Assembly: GCF_902713425.1 (NCBI RefSeq)
Contig: NC_081209.1
Location: 3,791,001-3,855,000, forward strand
Source: Acipenser ruthenus
Lineage: Eukaryota > Chordata > Actinopteri > Acipenseriformes > Acipenseridae
Direction: 5' to 3'
DNA: 64,000 bases
Made by a program: the position numbers and the translations under genes. The notes beneath the pieces were generated by a model that was not told the DNA's origin, ran no database searches, and saw nothing but the letters and a program-made list of their open reading frames with translations. Shown here piece by piece: positions 18,970-32,869 of this stretch (its first letter is position 1; every line of letters begins with the position of its first letter).

Positions 18970-21180
18970 GCCAGGGAGTGCACTCCAGGAATGGAAGTAC
19001 TACCTTGTGGAATCGGACTCTGTCTTTGTAAACAGCCTGCTATACAGAACAGCACACCATTAAGACCTGTATGCTCATTCCAAACTGAAGACAATCTGTA
19101 TACCTCTATTATGACCAGCTCCCTGTTAAAACTGTTTTATTATGGGGTTGATTTGATCCTGTACCCCGCTAGGGTAAGCCACAGCTGGATTGTATTGGGG
19201 GCATTTTAAAGCACTAGGGATTTGCCTTGGATTGCATCAAGCACATATTCATGAGTATCCCTGGCTCAACCCTAAACACAGATGGTGGATACAATCAGGG
19301 GGGATTTCCCAGGGCTGTAAAATGCTATAAAATGACAGCTCTGAACAAACTATCCCTTATTCATTATTCCTTTCATGTGTGCTATTCATTCAAATGTACA
19401 GCCAAGCTGCAAAGGAATAAACCACATCTCTATTGATTACCCATGCTAGTATAACTGCGACGCTGTACTGCTCACACTACTGCAAACCATTTCCTGTCAA
19501 CCGTGCAGCAGAGATGACATGGAGCTCCTGTCAAGCGTGTGTTCATTATTACCAGTGTGTCACAGCACTCCTCCAGAACTCGAGATTCACCATCGAAAGG
19601 TTACACAATACAATTCATTTTCAGCTATGGTATGTACTGTGGAGTGTAAGCTTGACGGATCATTTCTGTATTAAAACACCATTGTTCATGTTTGAACAGA
19701 GCAATGCATTTACAGTTGTGATGGTCCAGTGATGTGCAGGTTTGGTTAATTGGGCAATATCATAAACAGTAGGTTTTGCAAACTTGCAAAATAGAGGGGA
19801 CTAACAACCTTGACAAAACAACAGGGTCTCAGATGCACCAACACAATAGATACAGACGCGTAGCTGAATGTAGAACAACTGTGCAGATAAGAGACTTCAT
19901 TTGAGCTCCTGTCTCCCATACTGGAAACTGCAACCAATGGGGCATGCATGCCGTTCAAAAGCTGCTACTGCTGGAGAAGTGAAGGAGTGCAGCTGTTTGA
20001 TGTCGTGACTCTCAATGTGGACGGAAGATGTCAGGTGTCCTGGCAGCTAAACCTGTTGGAGCCGCTAATCAATCTGGAATGCTTTCTGATGAAACAAAAG
20101 TGCGCTGAGGGCTAACTGTGTTGCAGAGATATATGTAAGTGGTTGAAAATATATTTTAAAAAATGTACAGACAAACTATTAATAAAACAATACAATAAAA
20201 TAAGCCATATACAAATAAATGCCTGTGTTTTTTTTTTTTTTGTTTTTTTTATATAATACCGTGGTACTAAGTGTTCAGAATGCACGGTCTCCACCTAGTG
20301 GCTGAACATTTGAATTAATCAATTGAACAAAACCAATGGGACAACCAGTATCTTCTACTAGACAAACTGCAACGTATAAAAGTAAAGTCTGGTGGTTGTG
20401 GTAGCATTTCCTGCAATACTGACACGTGGAATCGAATGATGGCTGGCTCAGTCTTCAATAAGGTAATGCACTTTAAAAAAAAAAAAAACATATTTGGACA
20501 AGAGCTTAATTGCTGGTATTTGTCCCAGTAACTAATTGAAATCAGGCACCTCTCCAGCACCCATCTGTTTACCTGTGTATGAGATGTTGCCTAGGGTTTT
20601 AATTATAGTGCCTATCCTCATAGTCTCAGAGTGGTTTTACCAAATAACAAAACAAACTAAAATTGTGATAAATATGGACAATGTGTGCAGTGGTGGCATA
20701 AAATATTTGCACAATGATAACCCTAGGATCTTGTCCATCATTTGTTTCCTACACCTGTTAAGTTGAATTACTTTTTTCAGCTTTCTTTTTTTTTTAAATA
20801 AATATTTTGATTACATTTTTAAATAATATACATACAATCTTACAATAGAAACATTCTCAAATATATAACTTTAACATTTATATATGTAAACATCTTTAAC
20901 ATTTATATATGCAAACATCTAAACCCACAACGCATTCCCATACCTTCAGTGATAATTATTACATACTTGTACATATACCACAGTTTATAACCACATTGCA
21001 TCTGTAAAGAGTAAATACTGATTCACAGTCTGCAAACACCATAAAGTTATGTATTAGTTGAAAGGAAGCAGTTGATATATCAATTTGGAGGTGGAGGAGA
21101 AAATATGGAGATTTGGTAGTTTTAAAATCTTTATAAAGATGCAAATAGGGGTCCGTACCAACCGATAAGAGGCGTATTTA
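18970..21180. other. Intergenic region between ISG15 array and SRSF9
   Basis: AT-rich unique sequence with poly-A/T runs near 20230 and 20473. I see no exon with convincing coding character, no RNA gene and no recognisable transposon. Confidence 0.6.
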
Positions 21181-21189
21181 CGGAATAGT

Positions 21190-21343
21190 AAAATGAGGGC
21201 GGTGACACGCACCATCTTCTTTATGACCTCTGAGGAGGCGGGCGAAGGGAAGAGAAGGCGGCCAGGCTTGTATTTCCTGCTCCGGGGGAAGCGAGAGCCT
21301 ACCTGAGAAGAGGATCACTAATAAACATACGAAACAGACACAG
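21190..21343 (+). promoter_or_regulatory. SRSF9: SRSF9 promoter and probable non-coding exon 1
   Basis: GC-rich island with a GC box (GGAGGCGGGCG near 21234) and a YY1-like ACCATCTT at 21211-21218. A donor GACACAG|GTAGGAG at 21343/21344 could join to the acceptor GTAAACAG at 23119 just before the start codon. The start codon has an in-frame TGA six bases upstream, so exon 1 is non-coding. Confidence 0.55.
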
Positions 21344-23138
21344 GTAGGAGAGAAGATTTGTAATAAAAACGACCGAAATGCATTAATAACGAGTGCTAGT
21401 CAGTAGAAACCGCACGCAAGGAGTTATTTCCGACGACTGATCGGAGTAACGTAACCCGAAGTAAATCTTAACAAAGGATATAACTAACGAATGAAGGAAG
21501 GAAGGAAGGCGGCGATTCAAAAGTGAAACTGTTTTTAATTACGGTGTGCAAAAAATGCGCTCCCCTCTATCAATTAGCAAAATAAAACACGAGCCTAGAA
21601 TGGTAAGCACCCGTTGTATTAAACACGGGCCAGTCCGGTTTCCTTTTCTGGGTAAAAACACGCTTTCCGTGCGGCGTGCTTCTTCCAAACAACATCTCCG
21701 GAACTGGTGGGTCAGAGTCGATGGCAAGGCCGAGAAATTCCCGGGGTGCACACAAGCGGGTTTTTTTTCATAAACAATAGCTATCTACAGTTAGGCGCGG
21801 GGCACATTTTAATACTTAAATACGGTTACTGTAATGCTGTAGTAAGTATTTTAAACTTTAGTTTGAAGCCTTGTGATAACATTGTATTTTTAATCCATAG
21901 AAACACGTGGGGGAGGGGAGCTGTATGCAGGCACGGCCGTGCAGAACCCCACCATTTTATCAATACCCAATTGCTCGTAGTAGTCGACGTGCTTATAATA
22001 TAGCTGTTTACCTTGGTGTTTAAATTGCACCTTTCGTTGCTGTTTGTGTTAGTATGGTAGTTTAAACAAGATTTTAACCTTTTGTACTGTGTCCAACATA
22101 TCTTCAAAGTATACAAGGCTAAAAGTAACGAAATGAAAATATATACAGTACAATAGATCACAATTAAGGCTAAACATATAGGCTGACACACTAGTTGTAG
22201 GTTGTACCGTTGTTCTTGACATTAAAATAAAACGAATAAAGAAATAGGTGGATGAACAAACGGTACCAATACTGCCTTCCTCCTTCCTGTGCAGTGGAAT
22301 GCATTCGTCTTTTGCAAGGTGTTTTTGTTCAACGTGTGGCTTTTTATGATTTGACAATTCATAATCCTTAATTGAATGTTTTTTTTTTTCCTTCAAAAAC
22401 ATTGTTGTAAAATGTACTTATGCAAATATTGCTTGTTGAAAAGGTGCTCAAAGCTGGTCCACTTCTGCACTGGAGTTTCAATAGTCTGGGATATACTGCA
22501 TTAATCCTGCTCCCTGCCTGTTGTGTGTAATATGTATATACCAGCGGGACTCAACAGAAAAGAATGAACTAATTAACTCCAATAAATATAACATTTAAAT
22601 AAACAAAATTCATTCAATAGTTGTGCATGCTGATGCGCTGGGGAGGCCAAATCAAGACTGATCCTCAGAGCCAGCATTGCATGATAATATAAATACAAGT
22701 TTATATAAGATATTAATTAAAATTAATACATTTTAAGAAAATGATGTCACAATAAATAGAACATCATTACATCATGTTAGAATAAATCATGGATTTGAAT
22801 ATAAACTAACAAGTTGTTGTCATGATGCCAGACACCTATAAATACCTCCAATAATTTGATTCAAACACATGCTCCCTTAAAGATATGTACAACATATTGA
22901 AACGTTGGGCAGCTGGCTCTTTGATCTAATATATATATATACACACACACACAAATACAAACAAACGTGTATTGGGCACAAATGTGAATTGTGAAAGAAT
23001 GTGGGAAACTGCCAACTCGGAATTGTACGGCATAAAAACTGAGATGTTGAAGTGGTAAATGATCAAACTGAAAACATGGCTTGTATGGTGCATCAATCAC
23101 CCCACACCTTTGTAAACAGGGCAGGTCCCAGCTGAACC

Positions 23139-24131
23139 ATGGGGGATGGGAGAATCTACGTGGGGAACCTTCCAGCTGATGTGCAGGAGCGTGACGTGGA
23201 GGATCTCTTCTACAAGTATGGGAAGATCCGGGACATTGAGCTGAAGAACAACAGGGGCACCATCCCTTTCGCCTTCGTCCGGTTTGAGGACCCAAGGTAA
23301 GAGTGATGGGGGGTGAGAAATGAGGGGCTCTGCACAGTACATTGCAAAGTGTCAGGCATGGTCTGGTGGTTGTTACAGTCCATTCAGTGATTGGAACAAT
23401 GACCTGGGCTGGGATAGAGCCACAGGATGGACGTCACTGGTCTAACATTTGGTATCTAACTAGTGCAATGGGAATTCCTTAGTTTTGGAGAGGGATGTAA
23501 ACATTTATGAGAATACATTTGCAGTGGTAAAAGGAAATGGGAAGGGGAGCAGCCAGTAAACGTATTTTCAACAACACCACTTTTATAATGAGAACCGTTC
23601 CTATATCTTGTTAATCATACAACCCATGCAGTGGATTTAATTTATTTTTCCCCTCTCTTTAGGGACGCAGAGGATGCAGTGCATGGAAGGAATGGGTATG
23701 GCTTTGGAGACTCCAAGCTGCGTGTGGAGTACCCACGTTCCTCATCCTCTAAATTTAATGGCCCTATGGCGGGGGGAGCTCCCCGGGGCAGGTTTGGACC
23801 CCCGTCTCGAAGATCAGAGTTCCGGGTCATAGTTACAGGTGTGTACTTGAATTGATGGGATTCATCTTCTCCCTGTCTTTGAAACTTCTTTTGCGTGGAC
23901 AGTCCCTTTTGCGTTAAACTGCAGGCTGTGCAATTGTTCTTCAGTCTTCTCGAGCAACTAGTTGGAGACATGTATCTAGCACTCCCCCCGCCCCCCCCCC
24001 CCCATACAACTCAACTAATATATATATATACAGTTTGCCAACAACCACTTCAACAGGTCTACCTGACTTCTAGGCACTTAAATACAAATGTGTTGGCACA
24101 AGAGAGGGGCTCTCATGGAATTGGTCTCTTC

Positions 24132-24163
<32 letters not shown>

Positions 24164-25079
24164 AGGTTTACCCCCCTCTGGGAGCTGGCAGGACCTGAAG
24201 GATCACATGAGGGAGGCTGGGGACGTGTGCTTTGCTGATGTGCAGCGTGATGGGGAGGGTGTGGTGGAGTTCTTGCGTCGGGAGGATATGGAGTACGCAC
24301 TGCGCAGGCTGGACAGGACCGAGTTCCGATCACACCAGGTCAGTGGAAATGTCATGCTTGCTGTGTGAGGCACATGTTGTGCTTTGTCAGCCTATTCAAA
24401 GCAGTTAGTGTCTTGGTTTTTTATATAAACCATCTACAAATGATTTTTGCATTTAGTAATATTCACCTTTCTAATACAAACAAACTATTTAATAACCCAT
24501 AACTATTGGTCAAAAACAAGCAATTCTTCTAACGTTGCATGTATAATATTGGTTGGTGAGGCCAGATTAAACATTAATTTTTCAGTTTTGGAAATGGGTT
24601 ATTTACTAGTTCTGTATGGGAGTAGGATACAGGTTGTTAACTTATTTACTAAATAAAATCTTATTCAAACCCAAGGACGTTGATCCTAGAGTGTTTTAGC
24701 AAAGTTATTGTATATACAAGTACGAGTCTTTCAGAGGGTTAGAGTTAGATTTTATAATCTGATCAAATGATACATTTCCACTGGATACAAGCGGCTAGTC
24801 CTTCATTTTTAATTACCCTGACCCTGCTGTGTTAACTGTGAGTCCTCTCCTGTCCTGCAGGGGGAGACGGCTTTTATCCGGGTCCATGGCGAGAGGAGTT
24901 CAAGCTGGGGCCGCTCCCGGTCCCGGTCTCGCTCCAGATCTAGGGGTCGATACTCCCCGTACCAGAGCCGGGGGTCTCCTCGCTACCAGTCCCCTCCGCC
25001 CAGGCGACGCTCTCTGTCCCGTCACAGCCCCCCCCCAGCCCGGCAGCGCAGCAGCCCCCCACCCCGCCACTACCGGTAA
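23139..25079 (+). CDS. SRSF9: SRSF9, serine/arginine-rich splicing factor 9, complete
   Basis: Coding exons 23139-23296, 23663-23838, 24166-24338 and 24861-25079 give 241 residues (human 221). RRM1 spans about residues 5-78 with RNP2 IYVGNL (6-11) and an RNP1-type IPFAFVRF; a Gly/Arg hinge follows; the pseudo-RRM (105-177) carries SWQDLKD (119-125), the signature of SRSF1/SRSF9-type second domains. The tail has RSRSRSRSR (188-196) and then RS/Pro-rich sequence longer than in mammals. SRSF9 is a nuclear splicing regulator. SRSF9 rather than SRSF1 is chosen because of [12 protein letters not shown], the short N-terminus and the tail-to-tail neighbour GATC. Polyadenylation signals AATAAA at 25340-25345 and 25517-25522. 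The acceptor of coding exon 3 is unusual: its pyrimidine tract is 31 consecutive C bases. Confidence 0.95.
24133..24163. repeat. Poly-C tract forming the SRSF9 exon 3 acceptor
   Basis: 31 consecutive C bases directly before the AG at 24164-24165. Another C-rich run is at 23983-24003 in the same 327-bp intron. Confidence 0.95.
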
Positions 25080-25339
25080 AGAGCAGAAGCAGGACGGCAG
25101 CAGCTGGAGGGTGGCTTTGTTTTTGTGGGAGAAGGGATTTTTTTTTTTTTTTTTTCTTAATTTTATTTTTTTGGGGGGGTCTGTCAGTAATTTACATTCC
25201 ACTATCAGGGTTGTCCCTCAGAGGCTCCAGTCGCTATCCAGTCGCCAGATATCTTTCCCTTTAGTTTGCTTCAGAGGTTGATTTGTGTGTCTATAATAGA
25301 TTGCATTGCTTTGACCTCTCTGGATATCCAACGTTTTGG

Positions 25340-25522
25340 AATAAAGTATCACAGCTTCTGAAATGGACACAGGTATGGGACACAGAACTCTCCCCTCTTA
25401 GAATCTGGCGTTGTCTCATTTTTAGGACAATCCTGTCTCCTGGATGGTGGCTGTTGGCTTCTGTCTCTAGACACTGAAGTGCTGTGTTATATTTTAGTTT
25501 TTTTTTTTTCTTTTTAAATAAA
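25340..25522 (+). other. SRSF9 polyadenylation signals
   Basis: Two AATAAA hexamers, at 25340-25345 and 25517-25522, both in the 3'UTR after the stop at 25079. Confidence 0.65.
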
Positions 25523-25823
25523 AAAACAAAACATTTTTAATATTTCTCAGGTTTTTTTATTTGTACTAAAGATAAATGTTAAGGGGGTGTAGGTCTGTGT
25601 AAGCAGCGTTTCAATTTCCAGTAAAAGGAATACAGCAGTCCGTTGCATATCTGGACCAGAGTTAGGGCAGATATGTAAAAAGTCAGATAAATGAATCCTG
25701 ATTTAAATACCATTACACAACTGTAACAATTACTATATTTACACAATTATTGTTTTGAAATTCAGCTTTTATTAGGTAGCGCCCCTAAATCCCTTGTTTA
25801 CAAAGGTACAGAGTATTAATGCT

Positions 25824-26237
25824 TGTGACAGGGCAGCCATGTGGGTGCGTGCAATTGCTGCTGAGTGACAGGCAGGAGATCAAGACGGAGGTTGAAATTG
25901 ATACGCCCTGCAGGCAAACAGGATTTATTTACATATCAACACACTGAACCGCCCAGGCGACACTACCAGCAACGGTAGCATCCACACACACACACGTTGG
26001 TAAACTGCAGCTTCTTTAGCCCAGTTGGCTTTGGTTTTGCCTATACCTTTTTTATACCTGCTGCCCTGCTGGAACACACCTACCTGCTGATTAGATTCCA
26101 CACCTGGTAATCACACACAACAGGCAGGCTCTCCCAGGAGCGTCAGGTACTTCATTAATTACAATAAATACACACTACTTACAATATGCATTTACACAAA
26201 AAACCCTCTTCATGTGAAGGGCTCCTGCCCTGCCACA
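25824..26237 (-). mobile_element. Solo LTR of a gypsy-type retroelement
   Basis: Fossil element of about 414 bp. Read on minus it begins TGTGGCAGGGCAGG and ends CTGCCCTGTCACA, giving the TG...CA ends of an LTR. It contains a TATA-like GGTATAAAAAAGG and, further on, AATAAA. The flanks ATGCT and GTGCT look like a 5-bp target duplication with one change. No internal region is attached, so it is a solo LTR left by recombination; the family assignment is tentative and the age moderate. Confidence 0.65.
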
Positions 26238-26239
26238 GT

Positions 26240-27160
26240 GCTGTGTACACTTGCAATAGTGTCTGGTCATTTACACAGTAGCAAAATGCATAGGTTTACA
26301 GGGGCGGGGGGGGGGGGGGGGAACAAAACGTGCTTTTGCTTTCCTGTAGCCATGTTGCATTAGCGCTGTACATGTGGGTGACGTTGCTGAAGAGCTTGAT
26401 GACGGTGGATAAACACGACGGGCAGCTATGGGATGGGCAGGTACACAGCGGATTACTCTACACGTGATTTGCTCACTAATAAAATCTGTTTAAGAAAACC
26501 GCTAGGATTGTGTAGGAAGCACCTTCGGTTTTTATAATTATTTTTAAAGATTAAATCACACAAGTTGGCATTTATCAATTACATTTTTTTAAGTCAATTA
26601 ATGAAATCTGGCTAAAATAAATATTGAACAAACGCTAAATAAACACCTTTTTAAAAATAAAAAAAAATCTGTCTGCCCTGGTATTTATTTATTAAATGTA
26701 GATTACATTTTGTTCTTTCCTGAAGATTTTGGAAAAGACTAATTGGTTTAAAAGAATGTTGAAATTACAACCCTTCATTACTGTTAAAACAGGGTGCTGT
26801 ATACTTTATTTCTACTTGGATGTGCTACTGATGGGAGTCCATCAGTTGCTAGCAGTTTCTATCAATGAACGGATATGCAGCCTGGATTCACGAAGCACTG
26901 GATACCAGCAATCACTCCCTTTTATTTTTCTTTTTATTTAGTAGAGTCTTTTTTCACTACATCTGGATTTTTTTTTTTTACATATTAATGTATGGGACAT
27001 AATACATTTGTGGGTTTTTCATCATAGTTGTCCGATATCTGTTGCATGGGTATTGTACTGAATTTGAACAGTGTAATTGTCATTCCTCTGCTGGATAAAT
27101 TCCTAAGATGATTAACCTTCAGACTAAGTTGCCTGAATGTAGAAACTTGATTCTGGATCC
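26240..27160. other. Intergenic region between solo LTR and GATC
   Basis: A 17-19 base G run near 26304-26322, then AT-rich sequence. No gene seen. SRSF9 and GATC converge on this interval. Confidence 0.6.
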
Positions 27161-27162
27161 AG

Positions 27163-29100
27163 TCACAATTCAGAGTTCTTCAGTAAACTGCTTCTTTCAT
27201 CTCGTTCTGGTAGGGGGATGTTCCCTGAAAAGGAAACACCAAGCTGTCAGTCTGCTGGGAATTTGTTTTGTATTGCATGGCAGATTAGTCTGGCTGTATA
27301 CTTAATTACATATTCGAGGTGTTTGTAAACACATCTAATTCATTCTGTAAATGCTGAAACAATTACATTTAAAACAAAACAACAATGCAGGAAGCATTTC
27401 TTATTTAATTGTTTTTTATAACTCCCAACTATTTCTCCTTGTGCTGGATTTCTCACCTGGTGGGGCCACAAAGTATTCCTCCACAGTGCGTCTGGAGGTA
27501 CGTAGCAGCTGTTCTGCACAGTTCCCTTCCCTCACACAGTCCTGCTGCAAGTACAGCTGCCTGCAAGAGTACCAGGTATACATTTTAGTGATGAACAGTA
27601 CTGAGCAGTGTACACAACACATTGAGCAATTCAACGACACTGCAAAATCCGGTTAAATGAATTGAAATATAAAAGGTCCTTGTTTTTCACCTGCCTTCCT
27701 CGAGCACCACATTGTTATTCAATAGTCATACCAGGTGTAGTCTTCCACTACCTCTTTCACACACTTGTGTTCCTCACTGCACCTCTTACCTGTCCTCAAG
27801 CACAGAATCCATAGGCTCCACCCCCTCAGTGTCAACAACATGGAGCTGATCAGCAAATCGGATTGCTTTCTCCAGCCTAGCCACACCCTCTTGGTTCCTG
27901 AAATCCACCAACGCTAGACGCTCCAGTCGATCCACAAGATCTGGGGACACCCTAGTAACCTGGGGAGGGGTGCAGTGTCACCATTGCACATACAGCACAC
28001 ATCAGTACATGCTGAAGTGGTCTGTCTTCACCTACATGCATAACAGACCTAGACAAACTAAGCCAGTTACTTACAGTTGAATGGATGTCCTGATAATGAT
28101 AAATTGCAGGTTTTATTTGTAAATGTTGAAAACATAATAAATGCCATATTTGCATTTGTTGTCCTTTTTAACTACATTCTTCTTACTGCTGAAACGTTCA
28201 TTATAAGGGCCATTCTGTGTCCCCACAGTGCAAGTGGATTCTGAATTCCTCAAGAGCAAACCCTTACCCAGTCAAATAAAGCATTGTTTTTCTAATACAC
28301 CATAACATCATTTCCTTGAGCTTTTTATACATGAAATAAATATCTGAATCATTAATATCTAGATTAAGACCAAGATAGTTCAGAAATGCTCAGAATTTAT
28401 CAAAACAGTAATTCCATGAAAATGGACCCTACACTGGTATGTCAGTCCCCAGTAGTTTGATCATCAAACGGTCTTTAGTCTAAGATGACTTGTTTAATCC
28501 TCATAGGGTGTCTCATAGCCAGTGTTGGTAACAGTATAATTAAATAGCCTTATCCATTCAGGTTATTGTTATATTTTTAGAGACGCAGACCTTACCGGGG
28601 GAAGCTGGCTCTCGCTAACCGGTTCCCATGTCGGGCTCTGAGGCACCTGTAAATAAACAACACAACTGTAACTGAGACCCAGAAGGTTCAAAACCTAAAA
28701 TGACTCGCCAAACGCAAGAATATATTATTATACATTCACTTTTAGATTAGATTTACGGACCTTAGACTGTTAGTATCACAACATCACAATTATAATAGAT
28801 TATATCAAGGCTAAACCTATTATTACAATTTACTTAAGGGGTTAACAAATGTGTAGCTTTAAACTTTTAAAAGATATAATCGGTTTACGTTCAGTTTTAC
28901 AGCTTGCTTACCTTTGTTTTGGAACCGTCAGTGGTGGAAGCTGTGTGATGTAACCGACAGCACAAACGAAGACTCCAGCCCCCTGCAACAAACTCTCCTC
29001 CAGGACATCTAAGAACTCCACACCGCGGACTGGCAGGCCTCAATAACAACTTCGAGCGTGAACCGCTAAAAATCAGGAATCTCAAAGATTTGGATGACAT
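27163..29100 (-). CDS. GATC: GATC, glutamyl-tRNA(Gln) amidotransferase subunit C, complete
   Basis: Five coding exons, in gene order 29100-28912, 28646-28596, 27959-27790, 27560-27457 and 27224-27163; phases are consistent throughout and total 191 residues (human 136). GatC is the small structural subunit of the mitochondrial GatCAB complex that converts Glu-tRNA(Gln) to Gln-tRNA(Gln). Conserved core: [54 protein letters not shown] and [15 protein letters not shown]. The Arg/Ser-rich N-terminus without acids at the start fits a mitochondrial targeting sequence and is longer than in human. The ATG at 29100 is the only Met in exon 1. Exon 4 can read on to a stop at 27416, but splicing to exon 5 restores the family ending PPGNIPLP, so that is preferred. 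Confidence 0.93.
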
Positions 29101-29434
29101 TCCAAACACTACTCCAGTATATCATAAATAAATATATTCAACACATCACATACATATATATATTCATTCATTAACAGGATCCTAAGTTTCCCTACTAGCA
29201 CGTTTACAAGAAACCATGCAGAAGTTGAGCGACCCCTAGTACAGATTGAAGTAGGGCAGGATGTGCTTTTAAAATAAATATATAAACCGATGTCCACACT
29301 TGCAGAACAGAACGAATTCTTGTAATGTTTCTTTTTTTCCCTAATCGTTTGCTCTCAAAGATTTTATATAGAAATGTTTAAACATTATATTATATTGTAG
29401 GATATATGGACCCCTTTCGGTACTATATGACAGA

Positions 29435-29507
29435 GCCCGGATAGCTCAGTCGGTAGAGCATCAGACTTTTAATCTGAGGGTCCAGGGTTCAAGTCCCTGT
29501 TCGGGCG
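29435..29507 (+). tRNA. tRNA-Lys (anticodon UUU)
   Basis: 73-nt gene starting GCCCGGATAGCTCAG with seven-base acceptor pairing to the 3' end, anticodon loop CTTTTAA, box A TAGCTCAGTCGG and box B GGTTCAAGTCC. A T5 terminator follows within about 10 bp. No CCA is encoded, as expected for eukaryotes. Isolated copy between GATC and TRIAP1. Confidence 0.97.
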
Positions 29508-29519
29508 GTTCATTTTTAT

Positions 29520-31045
29520 AAAAACAAATAATTACAATATCATACAAAATCGATTCAAACTTCTATAAAATATATTCTCAACTAAAAATGCACAATATTC
29601 AAATGAAAAAACAATCTGAAACCGCTGAGGTTACATTTCACAGCAGTACTTTAATTTCTCCACAAGGGGCTGCAGTTTTACAAAGACAAAAAAAAACTCA
29701 AGGGCTGTCAAACTCAAACCTTGCGGTCTTTTAATGAGAATCACAAACACAAATAACATGTTTACATTTAAGAGTGTCTTAAAGAGGTCAAGCACACTTA
29801 ATTTTTAAAATATTGATGCTAAATGATACCAGCAAAAGTACCAGGATGTGACACATGACTGGCTGGCAGGCTATTTTACAGCATAATGATATGCAAAAGA
29901 AAAAAAACACATCACAGCAGCAGCAGGTAACAAACCTTTATTGGTGAGAAAACAGTCACTCTACACACACACACACACACACACCCGTCTCTCACATCTG
30001 GACAAAACTGAGATCGCTAGTAATTAAATGTTAAAGGCATGGTAAGTGCAGGAAATGTTTTATTACACTGTTTTGTTCCAGTTAGCAAATAAACATGTAT
30101 TTATCAAAGCACTATTAGATCCTAAATCTGTCCATACCTATTCTGTTAAAAGCTAGAGTGAAAGCGCCCGTTGTTCCAGCAAACCAGAAATATTAAATAT
30201 TGATTGAAACACCTAGCTATCGACCTAATGCCAGGACACTAACTGAACACGTGTCCTGCACCTCTCAGGATGCAAGGCATTGCTGATGAGACCGTGTAGT
30301 TCACCGGTTTATCTCCAGCAGATAAAAGAGGGTTTTCTAATAAAACGTTTAATAATATCCAAAACTGTGCATGTGTGATGGTGTAATGTAAGTGCTGTGT
30401 GAAATCGGGGTGTGTGTGTGTGTGTGCAGAACATTTGTTTGTGGTACACTAATATTTTCTGTAAAACATTCTCACAAAAACACAATCTGAAACAAAAAAT
30501 AAATAAAATCAGAGTTAACATTATGTGTACAAGGACTGGGAAATATCAATTACAAATGTAAACAACCCAGACAAATAACACAGCCTGTTGGTAAACAGAC
30601 ACCAAGGAACCAAATCTTAAACAGGATCATAGAACATTGCAGCTCTGAAATGGGGACGACTCCAAATCCGGGCTACACAATAAAAACGACATTTAATAAG
30701 CATTATCTTTACTTTCTATTTTTAAAAAACAGTCTCGTATTGTTCTGTTTGAAAGATCTTGGGTCCACAACACAGCAGGGCTCCTCCACAGAGCGTCAAA
30801 GAAAGAATACATGGTCCTATATAGGGGTCTCCCTATGATTCTATACAGCTAACATTATGTACAGAATAGTATTTGCATTAACAACGTTTTTCTTCTCGAT
30901 TCTTCACATGCAATTAACAAGACCTAACAGGACAGCCTTTACAATGTTTTAAACACTGAAATCAACCCATTCAAACTGATGTCCACTGGAGTTGTCCACT
31001 GGAGCTTGCTGAAATGTTTTGCTGGGGGTCGCTTAAATGTCAAAG
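29520..31045. other. TRIAP1 3' flank / probable 3'UTR
   Basis: AT-rich, with (CA)n at about 29960-29985 and (GT)n at 30412-30427. Minus-strand AATAAA signals occur at about 30056 and 29935 and could end a long TRIAP1 3'UTR. No other coding exon recognised. Confidence 0.5.
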
Positions 31046-32370
<1,325 letters not shown>

Positions 32371-32374
32371 CAAG

Positions 32375-32554
32375 TAGGGTGACCGTATGACTCCATGTTC
32401 AAAGGACCAGTTCAGGCTTTTAAACTTGCACCACAATGCATTCTGGTAAGTGTAGTCCAGCTGTAAATTGTACCAGAATGCACTGCGATGTGAGTTGAAA
32501 AGCCTGAACTGTCCCAAACTGTCCCAGTGAACATCGAGTCACATGGTTACCCTA
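32375..32554. mobile_element. MITE with TAGGGT termini
   Basis: Inverted ends TAGGGTGACCGTATGACTCC and, from the right, TAGGGTAACCATGTGACTCG extend into a further inverted match around GTTCAGGCTTTTMAACT. About 180 bp, non-autonomous. Confidence 0.75.
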
Positions 32555-32557
32555 GCA

Positions 32558-32864
32558 CAGGGTTTCCCAATCCTGGTTCTGGGTCCCCAGTGTGTCTTCT
32601 GGTTTTCATTCCAACTTCAATTGCTTAATTAAACCCTTAATTTAAATAATAATGTGCTTAATCGGACCTTTTAATTGTTGTCAGCTCCTAAAAAGTTGCC
32701 TTAAGTTACTTATAAAATTGTATAGTTAACTTGAAATCTCCAACTGTTTAACCGCTGAAAACAATCTAAAGGCCTACTTAAAGTAATGGATAGTTCAATT
32801 AAGGAAGTGAGAAGTGAAAACCAGAAGGCACAGTGGGTTCCCAGGACCAGGGTTAGGAACTCTG
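32558..32864. mobile_element. hAT-like MITE
   Basis: Terminal inverted repeats of about 50 bp, starting CAGGGTTTCCCAATCCTGG on the left and CAGAGTTCCTAACCCTGG from the right, both continuing to CTTCTGGTTTTCA. Flanks CCCTAGCA and CCCTTGAA may be a decayed 8-bp duplication, as for hAT elements. Its interior is AT-rich with no transposase. Confidence 0.72.
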
Positions 32865-32869
32865 CCCTT

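Noticed and set aside
23139-25079. SRSF1 instead of SRSF9
   Set aside because: The short N-terminus, hinge sequence, tail and the GATC/TRIAP1 neighbourhood match SRSF9.
27416-27560. GATC ending within exon 4 at a stop at 27416
   Set aside because: A GTGAG donor after CCACCAG and a downstream exon restoring the family ending PPGNIPLP make the five-exon model better; the read-through peptide matches nothing in the family.
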